Source: CAVYVZ01 sp963772065 (lineage in GTDB: Bacteria; Acidobacteriota; Vicinamibacteria; Vicinamibacterales; UBA2999). Taken from it: DNA of 64,000 nt. The stretch is from NCBI GenBank assembly GCA_963772065.1, contig CAVYVZ010000009.1:751342-815341 (forward strand), given 5' to 3'. Both the position numbers and the translations under genes were made by a program. Positions within the stretch are counted from its first letter, which is position 1. The number at the start of each line of letters is the position of its first letter. The notes below the pieces were generated by a model. It worked only from the letters and a program-made list of their open reading frames with translations, was not told the origin of the DNA and did no database searches. This document shows, one piece after another, positions 55,216 to 64,000 of the stretch.

Positions 55216-57471
55216 ATGCCAGACAACGACAGGAAGAAAATCGTTCTTCTCTCCGACGGCACCGGCAACAGCTCGGCGAAGCTCATGAAGACGAACGTGT
55301 GGCGTCTGTATGAGGCGATCGAGCTCGCCGCGGGCGATCAGGTGGCGCTCTACGACAACGGCGTGGGCACCTCGTCGTTCCGCCCTTTCGCCGTCCTTGG
55401 AGGGGCGCTCGGCTGGGGACTCAAGCGGAATGTTCGGAACCTGTACATGTTCGCGTGCCGCAACTACACGCCACCTGCCGGTGGTGCGCCGGCCGATGAG
55501 ATCTTTGCCTTCGGCTTCAGTCGCGGCGCGTTCACGATTCGCGTGCTCGTCGGCCTGATCGAGCATCAGGGGTTGATCAAGGGCGTGCAGGGCCGCGAGC
55601 TGAAACGTCGAGCGAAGTGGGCCTACCGTGAATACCGCCGGGCGTCCAATCCGACCAGAGGTCTCGTCGCACCCCTGCGTGCCGTTCGGGACTGGATCCT
55701 CCGCCTGTGGGAGCGCGGGCCACGGTATACCGACGCGAACAACGTACGGCCTCGCATCGCCTTCGTCGGTCTGTGGGATACGGTCGACGCGTACGGTCTC
55801 CCGATGGACGAGATGACGCGTGGATGGGATCAATGGGTGTGGCCGTTGTCGCTGTGCGATCATCGGCACCCTGCCAGCGTCGACAAACTGTGCCACGCCG
55901 TTGCCGTTGACGACGAGCGACACACGTTTCATCCGGTGCTCCTCGACGAATCGAAGGAAACGCCGCAGGCACGGACGGATGAGGAACGCTTGACCCAGGT
56001 GTGGTTCGCGGGCGTCCACTCGAACGTGGGAGGCGGTTATCCGGACGACTCGCTGGCCTACGTCCCGCTGCTCTGGATGGCGAACGAGGCGGTGAAGAAA
56101 GGTTTGCGCCTGCACCCGGAGGTCGTGGCGCAGTGGAAAGCGCGATCGGATCCGAACGGACCCGCCTCCGACTCGCGGCGCGGACTGGGCAGCTACTATC
56201 GGTACAATCCGCGGAGCATCAAGAAGCTGACCGACGATCGCTTCGCTGACGTCACGATACCGCTGCCGAAGATCCACGAGAGTGTGTTCCAGCGGATCAC
56301 GAGCGGGCGCGATGAGTACGCGCCGATCGTCCTGCCCGAACGCTACTCGGTGGTGACGGCCAAGGGCGAAATCCTTCACGGCGCGACCAACCCGTACGAG
56401 CATTCCACGCAGTCGCAATCCCGCTGCGCGGATCAGGAGCGCGTCTGGAATCTCGTGTGGTGGCGTCGCATCACGTACTTCGCGACGGTGATTCTGACGC
56501 TGCTGCTCCTGGTGCCGCCGTTCCTCTTCGGTCCAGACGGCTGGGCGTTGTTTCCGTGGTCGTCACGGGCGCTCGGGGGCGCGATTGAACTGGTCGGCAA
56601 CTTCGTCCCCGGCCGCGCACAACCGCTGGTCGAGTACTACCGCAGCTATCCTTTCCAGCTGTTGATTGGCGGCGTGTTCCTGACGGCATTCCTTCTCTCG
56701 AGCACGTGGCTGCAGCGGGCGATCGGCGATCACATGCGTGTGTTGTGGGACGGGATCGCGACGCAGCCTTTCACGCCGGTCACACCGAGCGCCCCGCCCC
56801 GGGACTGGGTCTACCGGCTGCGATCGCATCCGTGGTATCGCCGCTCGTTCGAGGTCACGACGCAGCACGTGTTCCCATTCGTGTTCGGCATCGGAACGTT
56901 GGCCGCCGTCGTGCTCATCATCACGGGCACAGCCAATCGGGCCACGTTTGCGGCCGCGAGTGCGATCGGCTGGACGTGCCCGGGAATCAAGAATGCATCC
57001 CCGTGGAACGGCGATCCCGTCGTCGTGGATCTTCCGAGCCGGGAGGTGTGTCAGGCCACAGGGCTGACGCTGGACGCGGGGAAACGGTACGAGGCCACCA
57101 TTGCGCTGCCGCCGGAGTGGGCGGACCAGACGATTCCGGTCGGCACGCCGGCAGGGTTCGGCAGCATGGAGCGCCCGCTTGTGTTTCTACCGTTCCTCCC
57201 GTTTCGGCGCGTCCTCACCGCTCAGTGGTTCGTGCCGATGGTGCGCATCGGCGCTCACGGCGCCGAGTACCACACGATGGATCAAGGCTCCGTGCAGTTT
57301 GCGCCGCGGCGCGCGGGGCAGCTGTTCCTGTTCGTCAATGACGCCATCGGCATCGGTCCCTGGCTGAAGACCTTCTACGACAACAACAGAGGCACGGCCA
57401 AGGTGACGATTCGAGCCGTTCAGGATGACGCGGCCGCGCCGCAGCGGCTACCAGGTCAGCCGAACCAGTGA
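55216..57471 (+). CDS. DUF2235 alpha/beta hydrolase with C-terminal membrane segments
   Basis: This 751-residue protein has a DUF2235 domain (1-~390) showing IVLLSDGTGNSS, the nucleophile elbow FGFSRGAFTIRVL and VWFAGVHSNVGGGYPDDSL. DUF2235 includes the T6SS phospholipase effectors (Tle1), but many are housekeeping. Three or four membrane helices (ITYFATVILTLLLLVPPFLF and others) and an ~190-residue C-terminal domain follow. No VgrG or immunity gene is nearby, so an effector role is not supported. It overlaps the convergent GH39 gene by 24 bp. Confidence 0.85.
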   Translation: MPDNDRKKIVLLSDGTGNSSAKLMKTNVWRLYEAIELAAGDQVALYDNGVGTSSFRPFAVLGGALGWGLKRNVRNLYMFACRNYTPPAGGAPADEIFAFGFSRGAFTIRVLVGLIEHQGLIKGVQGRELKRRAKWAYREYRRASNPTRGLVAPLRAVRDWILRLWERGPRYTDANNVRPRIAFVGLWDTVDAYGLPMDEMTRGWDQWVWPLSLCDHRHPASVDKLCHAVAVDDERHTFHPVLLDESKETPQARTDEERLTQVWFAGVHSNVGGGYPDDSLAYVPLLWMANEAVKKGLRLHPEVVAQWKARSDPNGPASDSRRGLGSYYRYNPRSIKKLTDDRFADVTIPLPKIHESVFQRITSGRDEYAPIVLPERYSVVTAKGEILHGATNPYEHSTQSQSRCADQERVWNLVWWRRITYFATVILTLLLLVPPFLFGPDGWALFPWSSRALGGAIELVGNFVPGRAQPLVEYYRSYPFQLLIGGVFLTAFLLSSTWLQRAIGDHMRVLWDGIATQPFTPVTPSAPPRDWVYRLRSHPWYRRSFEVTTQHVFPFVFGIGTLAAVVLIITGTANRATFAAASAIGWTCPGIKNASPWNGDPVVVDLPSREVCQATGLTLDAGKRYEATIALPPEWADQTIPVGTPAGFGSMERPLVFLPFLPFRRVLTAQWFVPMVRIGAHGAEYHTMDQGSVQFAPRRAGQLFLFVNDAIGIGPWLKTFYDNNRGTAKVTIRAVQDDAAAPQRLPGQPNQ

Positions 57472-59140
57472 GACGCCCTGGCGCGGCAACGTGAACGGAA
57501 GCCGCACGCGGCCACGCCGAGCCTCGACCCGCGCCGGCGCAGCGAGCTGCGCCAGCTGCCCGGCCTTCTCGAGCTGCGCGTATTGATCCGCCGTGGGCGT
57601 CTGCGGAGAACCCATGCGCTTCCACGCTTCGTAGGCGTTGCTGTGGTCCGCGTCCACGCGATAGTGCTCGATCGTGATCGGGCCGTCGGGGACGTGGTCG
57701 ACGATGAGGTCGACCTGTGCCGGCTCCGCGGCCAGGTCATCGTCGTGATAGTTCCACACGAGCACGGCAGCGGCGCCGTCGTCGCGCGCGGCGATGGCAT
57801 TCACGTCGGGCCGCTCGCGCGCGCCAGTATCGCGCATGGTGTCGAGCGTCAGCGCGCCCGAGCTCTCGACCGAGACGAAATCGCCGCGCATCCGCCCCAG
57901 CATCCGGAACACGTTCAGCACCGGCTTGCCGATGCCGTTCGTCGCCAGGTCGCGAAAGCCATCGAAATAGGGTTGGTCTTCGAACTCGAATGCCCAGGTT
58001 ACCGACGCCGAGCAGATTCACCTTGTGGAGCTCTGCGAGCTCATACGTCCGCGCGATCTGCGCGGCGGTGTAGCTGGAGTACATCGTGCCGTTCCGATAG
58101 GCGTTGTGCGGATACGCGCGCGCCGGGCAGGCGGCGCATCCCTCCGGATCCGATTCGCCGATGACGATCGGCGTGTTGCGCAGCTCCGGGTACGAGGCGA
58201 CGATCGCGAAGCCGTTGGCGATGGCCTTCAGCTGGTTGCTGATGGCCATGCGGACGTGGCCGGCGTCGGTCACGCGCGGCGCGCCCTTGGCGTGGAATCC
58301 GATGTAATCCAGCGGCGATCCGATCTTGCCCGTGGCGGAGTTGCGTCCTCTCAGGCAGTGCTCGAGGAACGTGCGCAGAAACGTCTGGCTGCGCTCGCTG
58401 TTGGGGCCGGTGACGTGCGGGCCGCCGATGCGCGCGGTGGGAAGCGCGCGCTTCAATCCGTCGGCGGCGTAGTCATACAGCTTGAAGTATTCCTCCGGCG
58501 TGCCCTGCCAGTAGCCGATGTCCGGTTCGTTCCAGACCTCCCACCACCAGCTCTCGACCTCGGCGCGTCCGTACTTCTCGACGGAGTGCCGCACCCACTG
58601 ATGGACCAGCTCTCCCCACTTCGCATAGTCCTTTGGCGGGTGCGCCCAGCCTGTGTAGATCGTGTTGTAGTTGTTCCCTGGCGCCCACTCGTGTCGATAG
58701 GGCTGCGGCTTGACGGAGAGCGCCTCGGGCATGAAGGCGATCTCGACGAGCGGCTTCATCCCGCGCTCGAGGTAGGTGTCGAAGATCCGATCGACGATCG
58801 TCCAGTCGTAGCGTGGGCGACCGGCGCCATCCTCCGTGTACGCGTTCGTCGATCCCCACTTCAGGGCGGGTGTTCCGTCGCCGGTGGTCAGGAGGTTGTG
58901 CGCGCGCACGAAGACGGGGACGGGACTCAGAGCGGCGAGCTCTGAGAGAAGCTTCCGTCCGTCTTTCATGTAGGTGTAGTTCGGCTCGTCGTATCCGAAG
59001 AAGGCCCAGACCGGCTTCATGGGACCCTTGCGTGCCGAAGCGTCGACGCGAATGGCGACGCGTTCGGTCTGCGCGGTCGGAACCGGAACGTCACTCAGGA
59101 TGCTGGCCGCGGCGAGCCCTATGACGAGCGTGCGCGTCAT
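57448..59140 (-). CDS. Exported glycoside hydrolase family 39 (beta-xylosidase-like), one frameshift
   Basis: This is a GH39 enzyme of about 560 residues. The acid/base Glu is in WEVWNEPDIGYWQG and the nucleophile Glu in PIVIGESDPEG. A signal peptide (RTLVIGLAAASILSDV) and the typical C-terminal beta domain (AAVLVWNYHDDDLAAEPAQV) are present. An indel near 58008 breaks it between VNLLG and VTWAFEFEDQPYFDGF. It likely hydrolyses beta-xylosides or related oligosaccharides in the periplasm. ATG 59140 is preferred over GTG 59149. Confidence 0.88.
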
Positions 59141-59334
59141 CGTGTCCACGAGGATACCGCAGGGCTGTCAGCTCGACCACACTGACATCGAACATTGAAA
59201 TCGCGCGACGCGTTGCGAAAGCCACATAGCGCCGGCGAATACGAATCGCGAACAGATCGCATCGATCTCGATTGTCAGGTGCGGAGCAGCGCTTGCACCA
59301 CGCTGCGGCGCTCCCAGCTCGCAGAGGAGGCTCC

Positions 59335-60436
59335 ATGCATATCGTTCGTTTTCGCACCCGCGCCCTCTTCCTCGTGGCTGCGCTTCCGGTAGCTCTCATC
59401 CTCGTGCAGGGCGACGGACTGAAGGCTCAGCAGCCATCAGGGCTCTACGTCGTGCGCAACCTCGTGTCCGACGGATTCGTCCCCGCCGCGCACACCGATC
59501 CCGATCTGGTGAATCCGTGGGGGATCGTCTTCAACCCGAATGGCTTCGTCTGGGTGGCCGACAACGAGACCGGCGTCTCGACGCTCTATGACGGCCAGGG
59601 GGTGAACCAATCGCTCGTCGTGACGGTGCCGACCGCGCCGGGAGCGAATCCACCGTCGTCACCAACCGGCATCGTGTTCAGCAGCGGAGCGGACTTCGTG
59701 GTTCGTTCGGGCGCGCTCGCGGGTCCGAGCCGGTTCATCTTCGCGACGGAGGCTGGAACGATCTCCGGCTGGGCGCCGAACGTCGACGCCACGCACGCGA
59801 TTCTTGCCGTCGACAAATCGGAATCCGGCGCCATCTACAAGGGCCTGGCGCTGGCGGCGAATGGAACCGGGCATTTCCTGTACGCCACCGACTTCCACCA
59901 CAACCGGATTGACGTGTTCGACGGCAGCTTTCATCAGGTACTGCTGGAGGGGCGCTTTCGAGATCCGGCGATCCCGCCGCGCTTCGCGCCGTTCGGCATC
60001 CAGAATATCCTCGGCAATCTGTGACGTGACGTACGCGAAGCAGGATGAAGAAGCCGAAGACGATGTCACCGGGCCCGGGCTCGGGTTCGTCGACGTGTTC
60101 GACGCGAACGGCCATCTGCTTCGTCGCGTGGTGTCGCGCGGCCCGCTCAACGCGCCGTGGGGGATGGCGCTGGCGCCGGCCGACTTCGGACGCTTCAGGA
60201 GCAGGCTGCTCGTGGGCAACTTTGGCGAAGGCCGGATCAATGCGTTCGACTTGCGGACGGGGGAGTTCCGCGGCACGCTCCGGAAGACGAACGGCCGCCC
60301 GATCGAGATCGAAGGTTTGTGGGGGCTGGCGTTCGGCAACGGCCTGCTCCATCAGCCGACGAACACGCTGTTCTTTGCGGCCGGACCCGACGACGAAGAG
60401 CACGGGCTGTACGGACGTATCGAAGTGGCACGGTAG
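59335..60436 (+). CDS. TIGR03118 family exported protein, one frameshift
   Basis: About 366 residues belong to the TIGR03118 beta-propeller-like family: NLVSDGFVPAAHTDPDLVNP, then WGIVFNPNGFVWVADNETG, and GPLNAPWGMALAPADFGRF. A signal peptide is present. One indel near 60023 separates FGIQNILGNL from VTYAKQDEEAEDDV. GGAGG lies 6 bases before the ATG. The function of this family is unknown; it is common in Acidobacteriota. Confidence 0.87.
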
Positions 60437-60444
60437 GCACGTTT

Positions 60445-60473
60445 CGCCCGCCGCGAGGGCGCGCGGCGGGGCG
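60445..60473 (+). terminator. GC-rich hairpin after the TIGR03118 gene
   Basis: CGCCCGCCGC pairs with GCGGCGGGGCG (one bulge) across an eight-base loop, beginning nine bases past the stop codon. There is no T tract, so it is a candidate intrinsic or Rho-assisted terminator. Confidence 0.45.
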
Positions 60474-60550
60474 ATTCAGCATGCTATAGTTGATGTTTCG
60501 TGCGCCCGGGAAGGCCTTCAGAGGGCGCAGCACAACCGAATACTTCTCTC

Positions 60551-60627
60551 GCGCCCTTAGCTCAGTTGGATAGAGCGTCTGGCTACGAACCAGGAGGTCG
60601 CAGGTTCGAGTCCTGCAGGGCGCACCA
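60551..60627 (+). tRNA. tRNA-Arg (anticodon ACG)
   Basis: This is a 77-nt cloverleaf: acceptor GCGCCCT/AGGGCGC, D arm GCTC/GAGC, anticodon loop CTACGAA, T arm GCAGG-TTCGAGT-CCTGC and an encoded CCA end. The start of the phage-like element's recombinase gene (its stop codon) lies only four bases beyond the CCA, marking this tRNA as the likely integration site. Confidence 0.96.
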
Positions 60628-60631
60628 CCCA

Positions 60632-62436
60632 TTACCCGCTGACGCCCGCTCCAGTAATTGCCCGTAATCCGCGTCGAACGTGTCGGCAGGACCGATGTAG
60701 TTCCGCGCCGCGATTAAAGGGCCTCGAAAGCTTCGCGATGAACGCGGGGCCGGGCACTGCGATGCCGGTGAACAACTTGTCGAAGCGCGTCGGTGCCTCG
60801 AAGGGTATAGCCGGTGCCAACACTAAAAAAGCGATGCCAGGGGGTGTGAAATTAATCCGTCCGTTCAACACACGCTGCAGCACAGCACGCGCCTGCGTCG
60901 TGGACTGACGCAGAAGACGGCGCCATTCGGCCAACCGATCCTCAATCACCGCTGGCGCCAGCCGTGGCACCGGACGGAGACTGCGGAGTCGCGCGACGCG
61001 TGACCGCCGCGCTTCCAGCTCGCGTAACTTGGCCGCGAGTGATGCCACGTCACCAGCCTGTTTCCACGGCGGCGACCAGTCGCGCGATGCGTTTCTCCAC
61101 GCTTTTCCGTTCCCGCGTTGGAGAGTCGCTCTGCTGTTCACGCGCATCGTCGCGTTCGGTCGACAGCGAATCACCTGCGCGACGGCCTCGGGCGTGAGCG
61201 CATGCGCCTCAATCGCTTGCAGCACGGCCTCGTTCATCTCGGCGACCGGAATCCGCAGCGCATTGGTGCAGCCGGACCCTGTGGTGCCCGCCGACGGTGA
61301 CACATGTGTAGTAGGCATAGCGACCTTTCCGGTTGTTGCTCCATTCGACCACCATCCCGCCGCCGCACACGGCGCATGTGGCGAGCCCGGCAAGCAGGTT
61401 CTGCACCGCGAACTTTGGTGGACGGCCAGACATACGGCCTATCGGTGAAGCGCAGCTGCCCGACCTTCCGCCTGCCGCCGCCGCGCGGCCACACGTCGCC
61501 ACGCGGCTCCTCCGCCATGATGCGGAGATGTGTGACCTCGGTGCGTAACCACTCGGATTCCGCACGCTTGTGCGGGTCGCGCTTGCCCCAACATGTTCAC
61601 TTTCTTCTTCGTCTTCCCCCAGACGCTCACCCCGCGATACAGCTCGCGCGTCAACACGCTGCGAACCGTGGACGGTGCCCATCCTTGGATCGGAGGGAGT
61701 GTGGAGCTATCGAACGGTGACGCTGGCAGCGCCTCCTTCCGAGCGAACGGTTTCGGAGCTGGGGTGCCCTCGGTGGTCAGCAGCTTGGCGATGCGCTTCA
61801 GGCCGAGCCCCGCATCGTAAAGTTCGAAGATCCGCCGCACCACCGCCGCCTCGGTCGGGTCGATCTCGCGCACGACGTGGGAGCGCAGCGGCTTGGGCGG
61901 TGCGCGTCTGCGCCCGCAAACACATCGACGTTGCGATAGCCGAAGACGCGACCGCCCGTGACGCGACCGGCGCGATGGAGTTTAGTAAGGGCTTCGGTCA
62001 CACGCTCGCTACTGTCCTCGCGGGCCTTTTCATCGCTGAAGCCCTGCAAGGCTCCTACGACTTTATCCATGGCGTTCTTCGGAGTCAGGGACTTGCCATG
62101 CATGTATTCAAAGATTTCCACTCCGGCTTCGGCCATCTCCTTGATGTAGCGGTTCGTCTCGAACATCTCGCGGCCGAGCGACTTCTGTTCGCTGACGACA
62201 AGGACCTGAAACGGTGGACGCGGTTTGAGGGCGGCAATCAACCGCATGAAGCCAGGACGCTTCCGAAACTCGGCTCCGCTGATGCCGTCATCGACGTAGA
62301 TGTGTTCCTTGGCGACGGTCCAACCGCGTGCCTTCGCGAACGCCTGGGCGTTCTCGACCTGCCGGGTCACGGACTTTGCGTCGGTGGCGACTCCACGCTG
62401 CTCCGTGGACTTGCGAGCGGAAATCGCGGCGCGCAT
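60632..62436 (-). CDS. Large serine recombinase (phage-type integrase), multiple frameshifts
   Basis: This is a recombinase of about 600 residues. The N-terminal resolvase domain reads RAAISARKSTEQRGVATD (catalytic Ser in ARKST), then EQKSLGREMFETNRYI. The Recombinase domain shows EIDPTEAAVVRRIFELY and GWAPSTVRSVLTRELYRG. A zinc ribbon (TCAVCGGGMVVE with YYTC) and a C-terminal helix follow. At least five indels (near 61900, 61590, 61425, 61290 and 61060) split it, with every domain still in order. It would integrate the element; whether it is active cannot be judged until the sequence is verified. Confidence 0.85.
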
Positions 62437-62681
62437 CACTTCGCCTTCCCCTTCGCCGTGGTGGCCTTCGGCTCGGCAGCACGCTTCTCGGCCCTCGGCG
62501 GCTTCGCCGCCTTGACCTTCGGTTCGGGCACGGGCGCCAGGTTGGGCGCGGTCACGTGAATCTCCAGCGGCGCTTCGCCGTCCCACATGCCCTCCGAACA
62601 CCGAAACGAGACCGTGGACCCCGGCTGCCGATATTCGGCAAACCCGTTTTCACTGAGCTTGTGCCGCTTGAAGACGGTCAT
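62436..62681 (-). CDS. Small basic protein of the phage-like element
   Basis: This 81-residue protein has an N-terminal half that looks folded (TVFKRHKLSENGFAEYR) and a C-terminal Lys/Ala/Pro-rich tail ending TTAKGKAK. I do not recognise it; the tail suggests nucleic-acid binding. Its stop overlaps the recombinase start (TGATG) and its start overlaps the upstream gene by 4 bp, so it is co-expressed with the recombinase. It might be a recombination directionality factor, by position only. Confidence 0.6.
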   Translation of the reverse strand: MTVFKRHKLSENGFAEYRQPGSTVSFRCSEGMWDGEAPLEIHVTAPNLAPVPEPKVKAAKPPRAEKRAAEPKATTAKGKAK

Positions 62682-62980
62682 CGTCGCGCTCCTTCAACGG
62701 TTGTGTGCGTCGCCACCAGTTGACGCATCGCCTCAAGCGCCGCGTCATACGCCCTCGGCCAATCGGTCGTGTAAGGGAACGCCGTTTCGAGCCGAGCGTT
62801 TCCGGTCGTCTCGCCATCCGTCATCGATTCCTCGACCACACTCGCCACCAGAATTCGGCTGGAGTTGTTGACCACAATCACCCACCCGTCGTCCGTCTGG
62901 GCCTTGGCGGGCAATTCGTAACTATCCGGGTTGAAGAACTCGCCGAACGCGGCTTTGTAACTCGCGCATATGGCCTCCAT
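62678..62980 (-). CDS. Small hypothetical protein of the phage-like element
   Basis: This 100-residue soluble protein (EAICASYKAAFGEFF, then DDGWVIVVNNSSRILVASV) has no recognised domain. It overlaps the next gene (ATGA), placing it in the same leftward operon as the recombinase. Confidence 0.55.
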   Translation of the reverse strand: MEAICASYKAAFGEFFNPDSYELPAKAQTDDGWVIVVNNSSRILVASVVEESMTDGETTGNARLETAFPYTTDWPRAYDAALEAMRQLVATHTTVEGARR

Positions 62981-63018
62981 CAGTTAAGTCATTACGACTC
63001 AACACGTTAGGGCCAATT

Positions 63019-63477
63019 TTAGCGGGCCACGGACGCCACCCGCCGGGCCACCCACCGGCGGGAAACGGACGCAAAACGTCGCGGGCGTATCTTTTGGGTC
63101 ACTGGCCGCGGGAGCGCGCGGCGTGTGCCGCCCGGACCGCGCCGGGGCTCCGCGGCCGGTTCCAGCCCCAAGGCGCCCAGCGCGTTCCACACGCGCAACG
63201 CCGCCGCCTCCACGCGCTGCTCGTCGGGTGTCAACTCGCGGTGCTTGCGATGCCAGCGCATCGCGCACACCACGAACCCGGCGACCTTCTCCAAGTTCGC
63301 CAAGTGTTCGGCCGTCACCTGTTCGCCGTAACCGAATCGCGGGAGCGAGTGCTTCAGCACGCGCAGCGTGGTCCCCTGCGGATGGGAAATCAGATAGTCG
63401 CCGTTCGGGTCGCTCGCGACGTGCACCACCACGAGAATCACGTCTTCGCGCAGGGCGCGCGCTTCTTCAACAGTCAT
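63019..63477 (-). CDS. Hypothetical protein of the phage-like element
   Basis: The 152-residue product starts MTVEEARALREDVILVVVHV. It has a helical centre (AEHLANLEKVAGFVVCAM) and an Arg-rich, possibly out-of-frame C-terminus (RPVTQKIRPRRFASVSRR). ATG 63477 overlaps the preceding stop by 4 bp. I do not recognise the family. Confidence 0.55.
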   Translation of the reverse strand: MTVEEARALREDVILVVVHVASDPNGDYLISHPQGTTLRVLKHSLPRFGYGEQVTAEHLANLEKVAGFVVCAMRWHRKHRELTPDEQRVEAAALRVWNALGALGLEPAAEPRRGPGGTRRALPRPVTQKIRPRRFASVSRRWVARRVASVAR

Positions 63478-63752
63478 CGTTGCCTGCCGGTCTGCTGTCG
63501 TAGCAGTCCGTCGATGGCCCGCTGCGCGATGGCGCGAAGCAATGCCCTCTGCGCGCGCGACTCCACGACGGCATCGAGCAGGATGACGATGATGCGGTCC
63601 ACGGCGCGCCAGTCGCCGGCGATGGCCGCCCAAGCGCCATTTACCATCGCGGCGGAATCCGCGACCGGCAGGTCGGGTCGTAGAATCCGCAACGCGTGCA
63701 TAAACTGCGGCCGCAGCTCGTTGGCCAACTCCTCGACGGCTGCGACGTTCAT
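63474..63752 (-). CDS. Small helical hypothetical protein of the phage-like element
   Basis: This 92-residue, largely helical protein starts MNVAAVEELANELRPQF and contains DRIIVILLDAVVESRAQRALL. It overlaps both neighbours by 4 bp (ATGA). It could be a head-assembly accessory protein given the adjoining prohead protease; no family was recognised. Confidence 0.55.
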   Translation of the reverse strand: MNVAAVEELANELRPQFMHALRILRPDLPVADSAAMVNGAWAAIAGDWRAVDRIIVILLDAVVESRAQRALLRAIAQRAIDGLLRQQTGRQR

Positions 63753-64000
63753 CGGAGCCGGCCTCGACGCGCTTCAAGCAACCCGATCTCCAGTTGCTTG
63801 ACGGTGTCGTCACGTCGGTGCGCTTCGCACTGCGCGAAGTCCGCGGCCATTCGGTCTCGAACTCGGCGAGCAGCTGTGCGATGCGTTGACCGCCGCGTGC
63901 ATGGACCTGCGTCACGACGGCATCGGGATTGGCAGCGTGAGTCACGAGCGACACTTCCCACAGGCGAACCTCGGAGATGTGGCGGACCTGCCCGAGGGCG
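63749..64000 (-). CDS. HK97-family prohead protease, C-terminal part, one frameshift
   Basis: The visible fragment reads GQVRHISEVRLWEVSLVTHA, then ANPDAVVTQVHARGGQ, the hallmark end of the catalytic domain of HK97-type prohead proteases. It continues IAQLLAEFE. One base appears to be missing near 63858. Restoring it joins MAADFAQCEAHRRDDTVKQL and the stop at 63749. The N-terminus lies beyond the right edge. It indicates that the element encodes, or once encoded, a phage capsid. Confidence 0.75.
   Translation of the reverse strand, partial: RPRAGPPHLRGSPVGSVARDSRCQSRCRRDAGPCTRRSTHRTAARRVRDRMAADFAQCEAHRRDDTVKQLEIGLLEARRGRLR

Noticed and set aside
55216..57471. DUF2235 protein as a type VI secretion lipase effector
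   Set aside because: No VgrG, PAAR or immunity gene is adjacent, and the C-terminal membrane segments and neighbours look chromosomal and housekeeping.

Overview
The window is high-GC, densely coded bacterial chromosome. Two TonB-dependent receptors with carboxypeptidase-like N-terminal domains, a TolB-propeller/amidohydrolase protein, a TIGR03118 protein, a kinase-ATPase-TPR regulator, BlaI/M56 regulators and menaquinone made by the futalosine route together suggest Acidobacteriota, probably Vicinamibacteria. This placement is inferred from gene content only; there is no rRNA in the window.

Layout. 1-5.7 kb: a metal/redox module around a DtxR-family repressor. One arm runs left (porin, CuA-type cupredoxin, di-haem oxidoreductase). 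The other runs right (two-domain multicopper oxidase, ZIP metal transporter with an extracytoplasmic domain, type 1 cupredoxin). Both arms start at matching palindromes. 5.8-21.6 kb: menG, a PilT-like ATPase, a CoA-transferase, a glutaredoxin that appears to carry selenocysteine with its own SECIS hairpin, an aminotransferase, a SUMF1 protein, a SIMPL protein, a DNA glycosylase, the TolB-amidohydrolase, a TonB receptor and a BlaI/M56 pair. 21.7-30.1 kb: sulfur and Fe-S metabolism, with cysM, a JAMM peptidase and a CysO-MoeZ fusion followed by a complete isc operon (iscR-S-U-A-hscB-hscA-fdx-iscX). cysM and iscR both begin at an IscR-like palindrome. 30.1-33.7 kb: small conserved genes including mqnD. 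33.7-40.9 kb: a leftward vitamin B12 uptake operon (riboswitch, btuB, DUF71, btuD, btuC, btuF, a second DUF71, a second binding protein). 40.9-50.6 kb: mqnE, nadA, Fe/Mn SOD, membrane proteins, an ACT protein, a large kinase and a Tat-exported PLP enzyme. 50.7-60.4 kb: moeA and moaB, a GH3 enzyme, an aldo/keto reductase, a DUF2235 hydrolase, a GH39 enzyme and a TIGR03118 protein. 60.55 kb to the end: tRNA-Arg(ACG) followed at once by a leftward phage-like element (serine recombinase, small genes, HK97-type prohead protease running off the right edge).

Two properties cut across the window. Many intergenic gaps hold runs of 7-nt units, often as two mutually complementary arms. The unit sequence differs at every locus, but the period and architecture are shared. 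In addition, about 30 single-base frameshifts interrupt otherwise well-conserved genes. This looks more like residual assembly indels than gene decay, so broken genes are annotated here as whole genes with the break noted.
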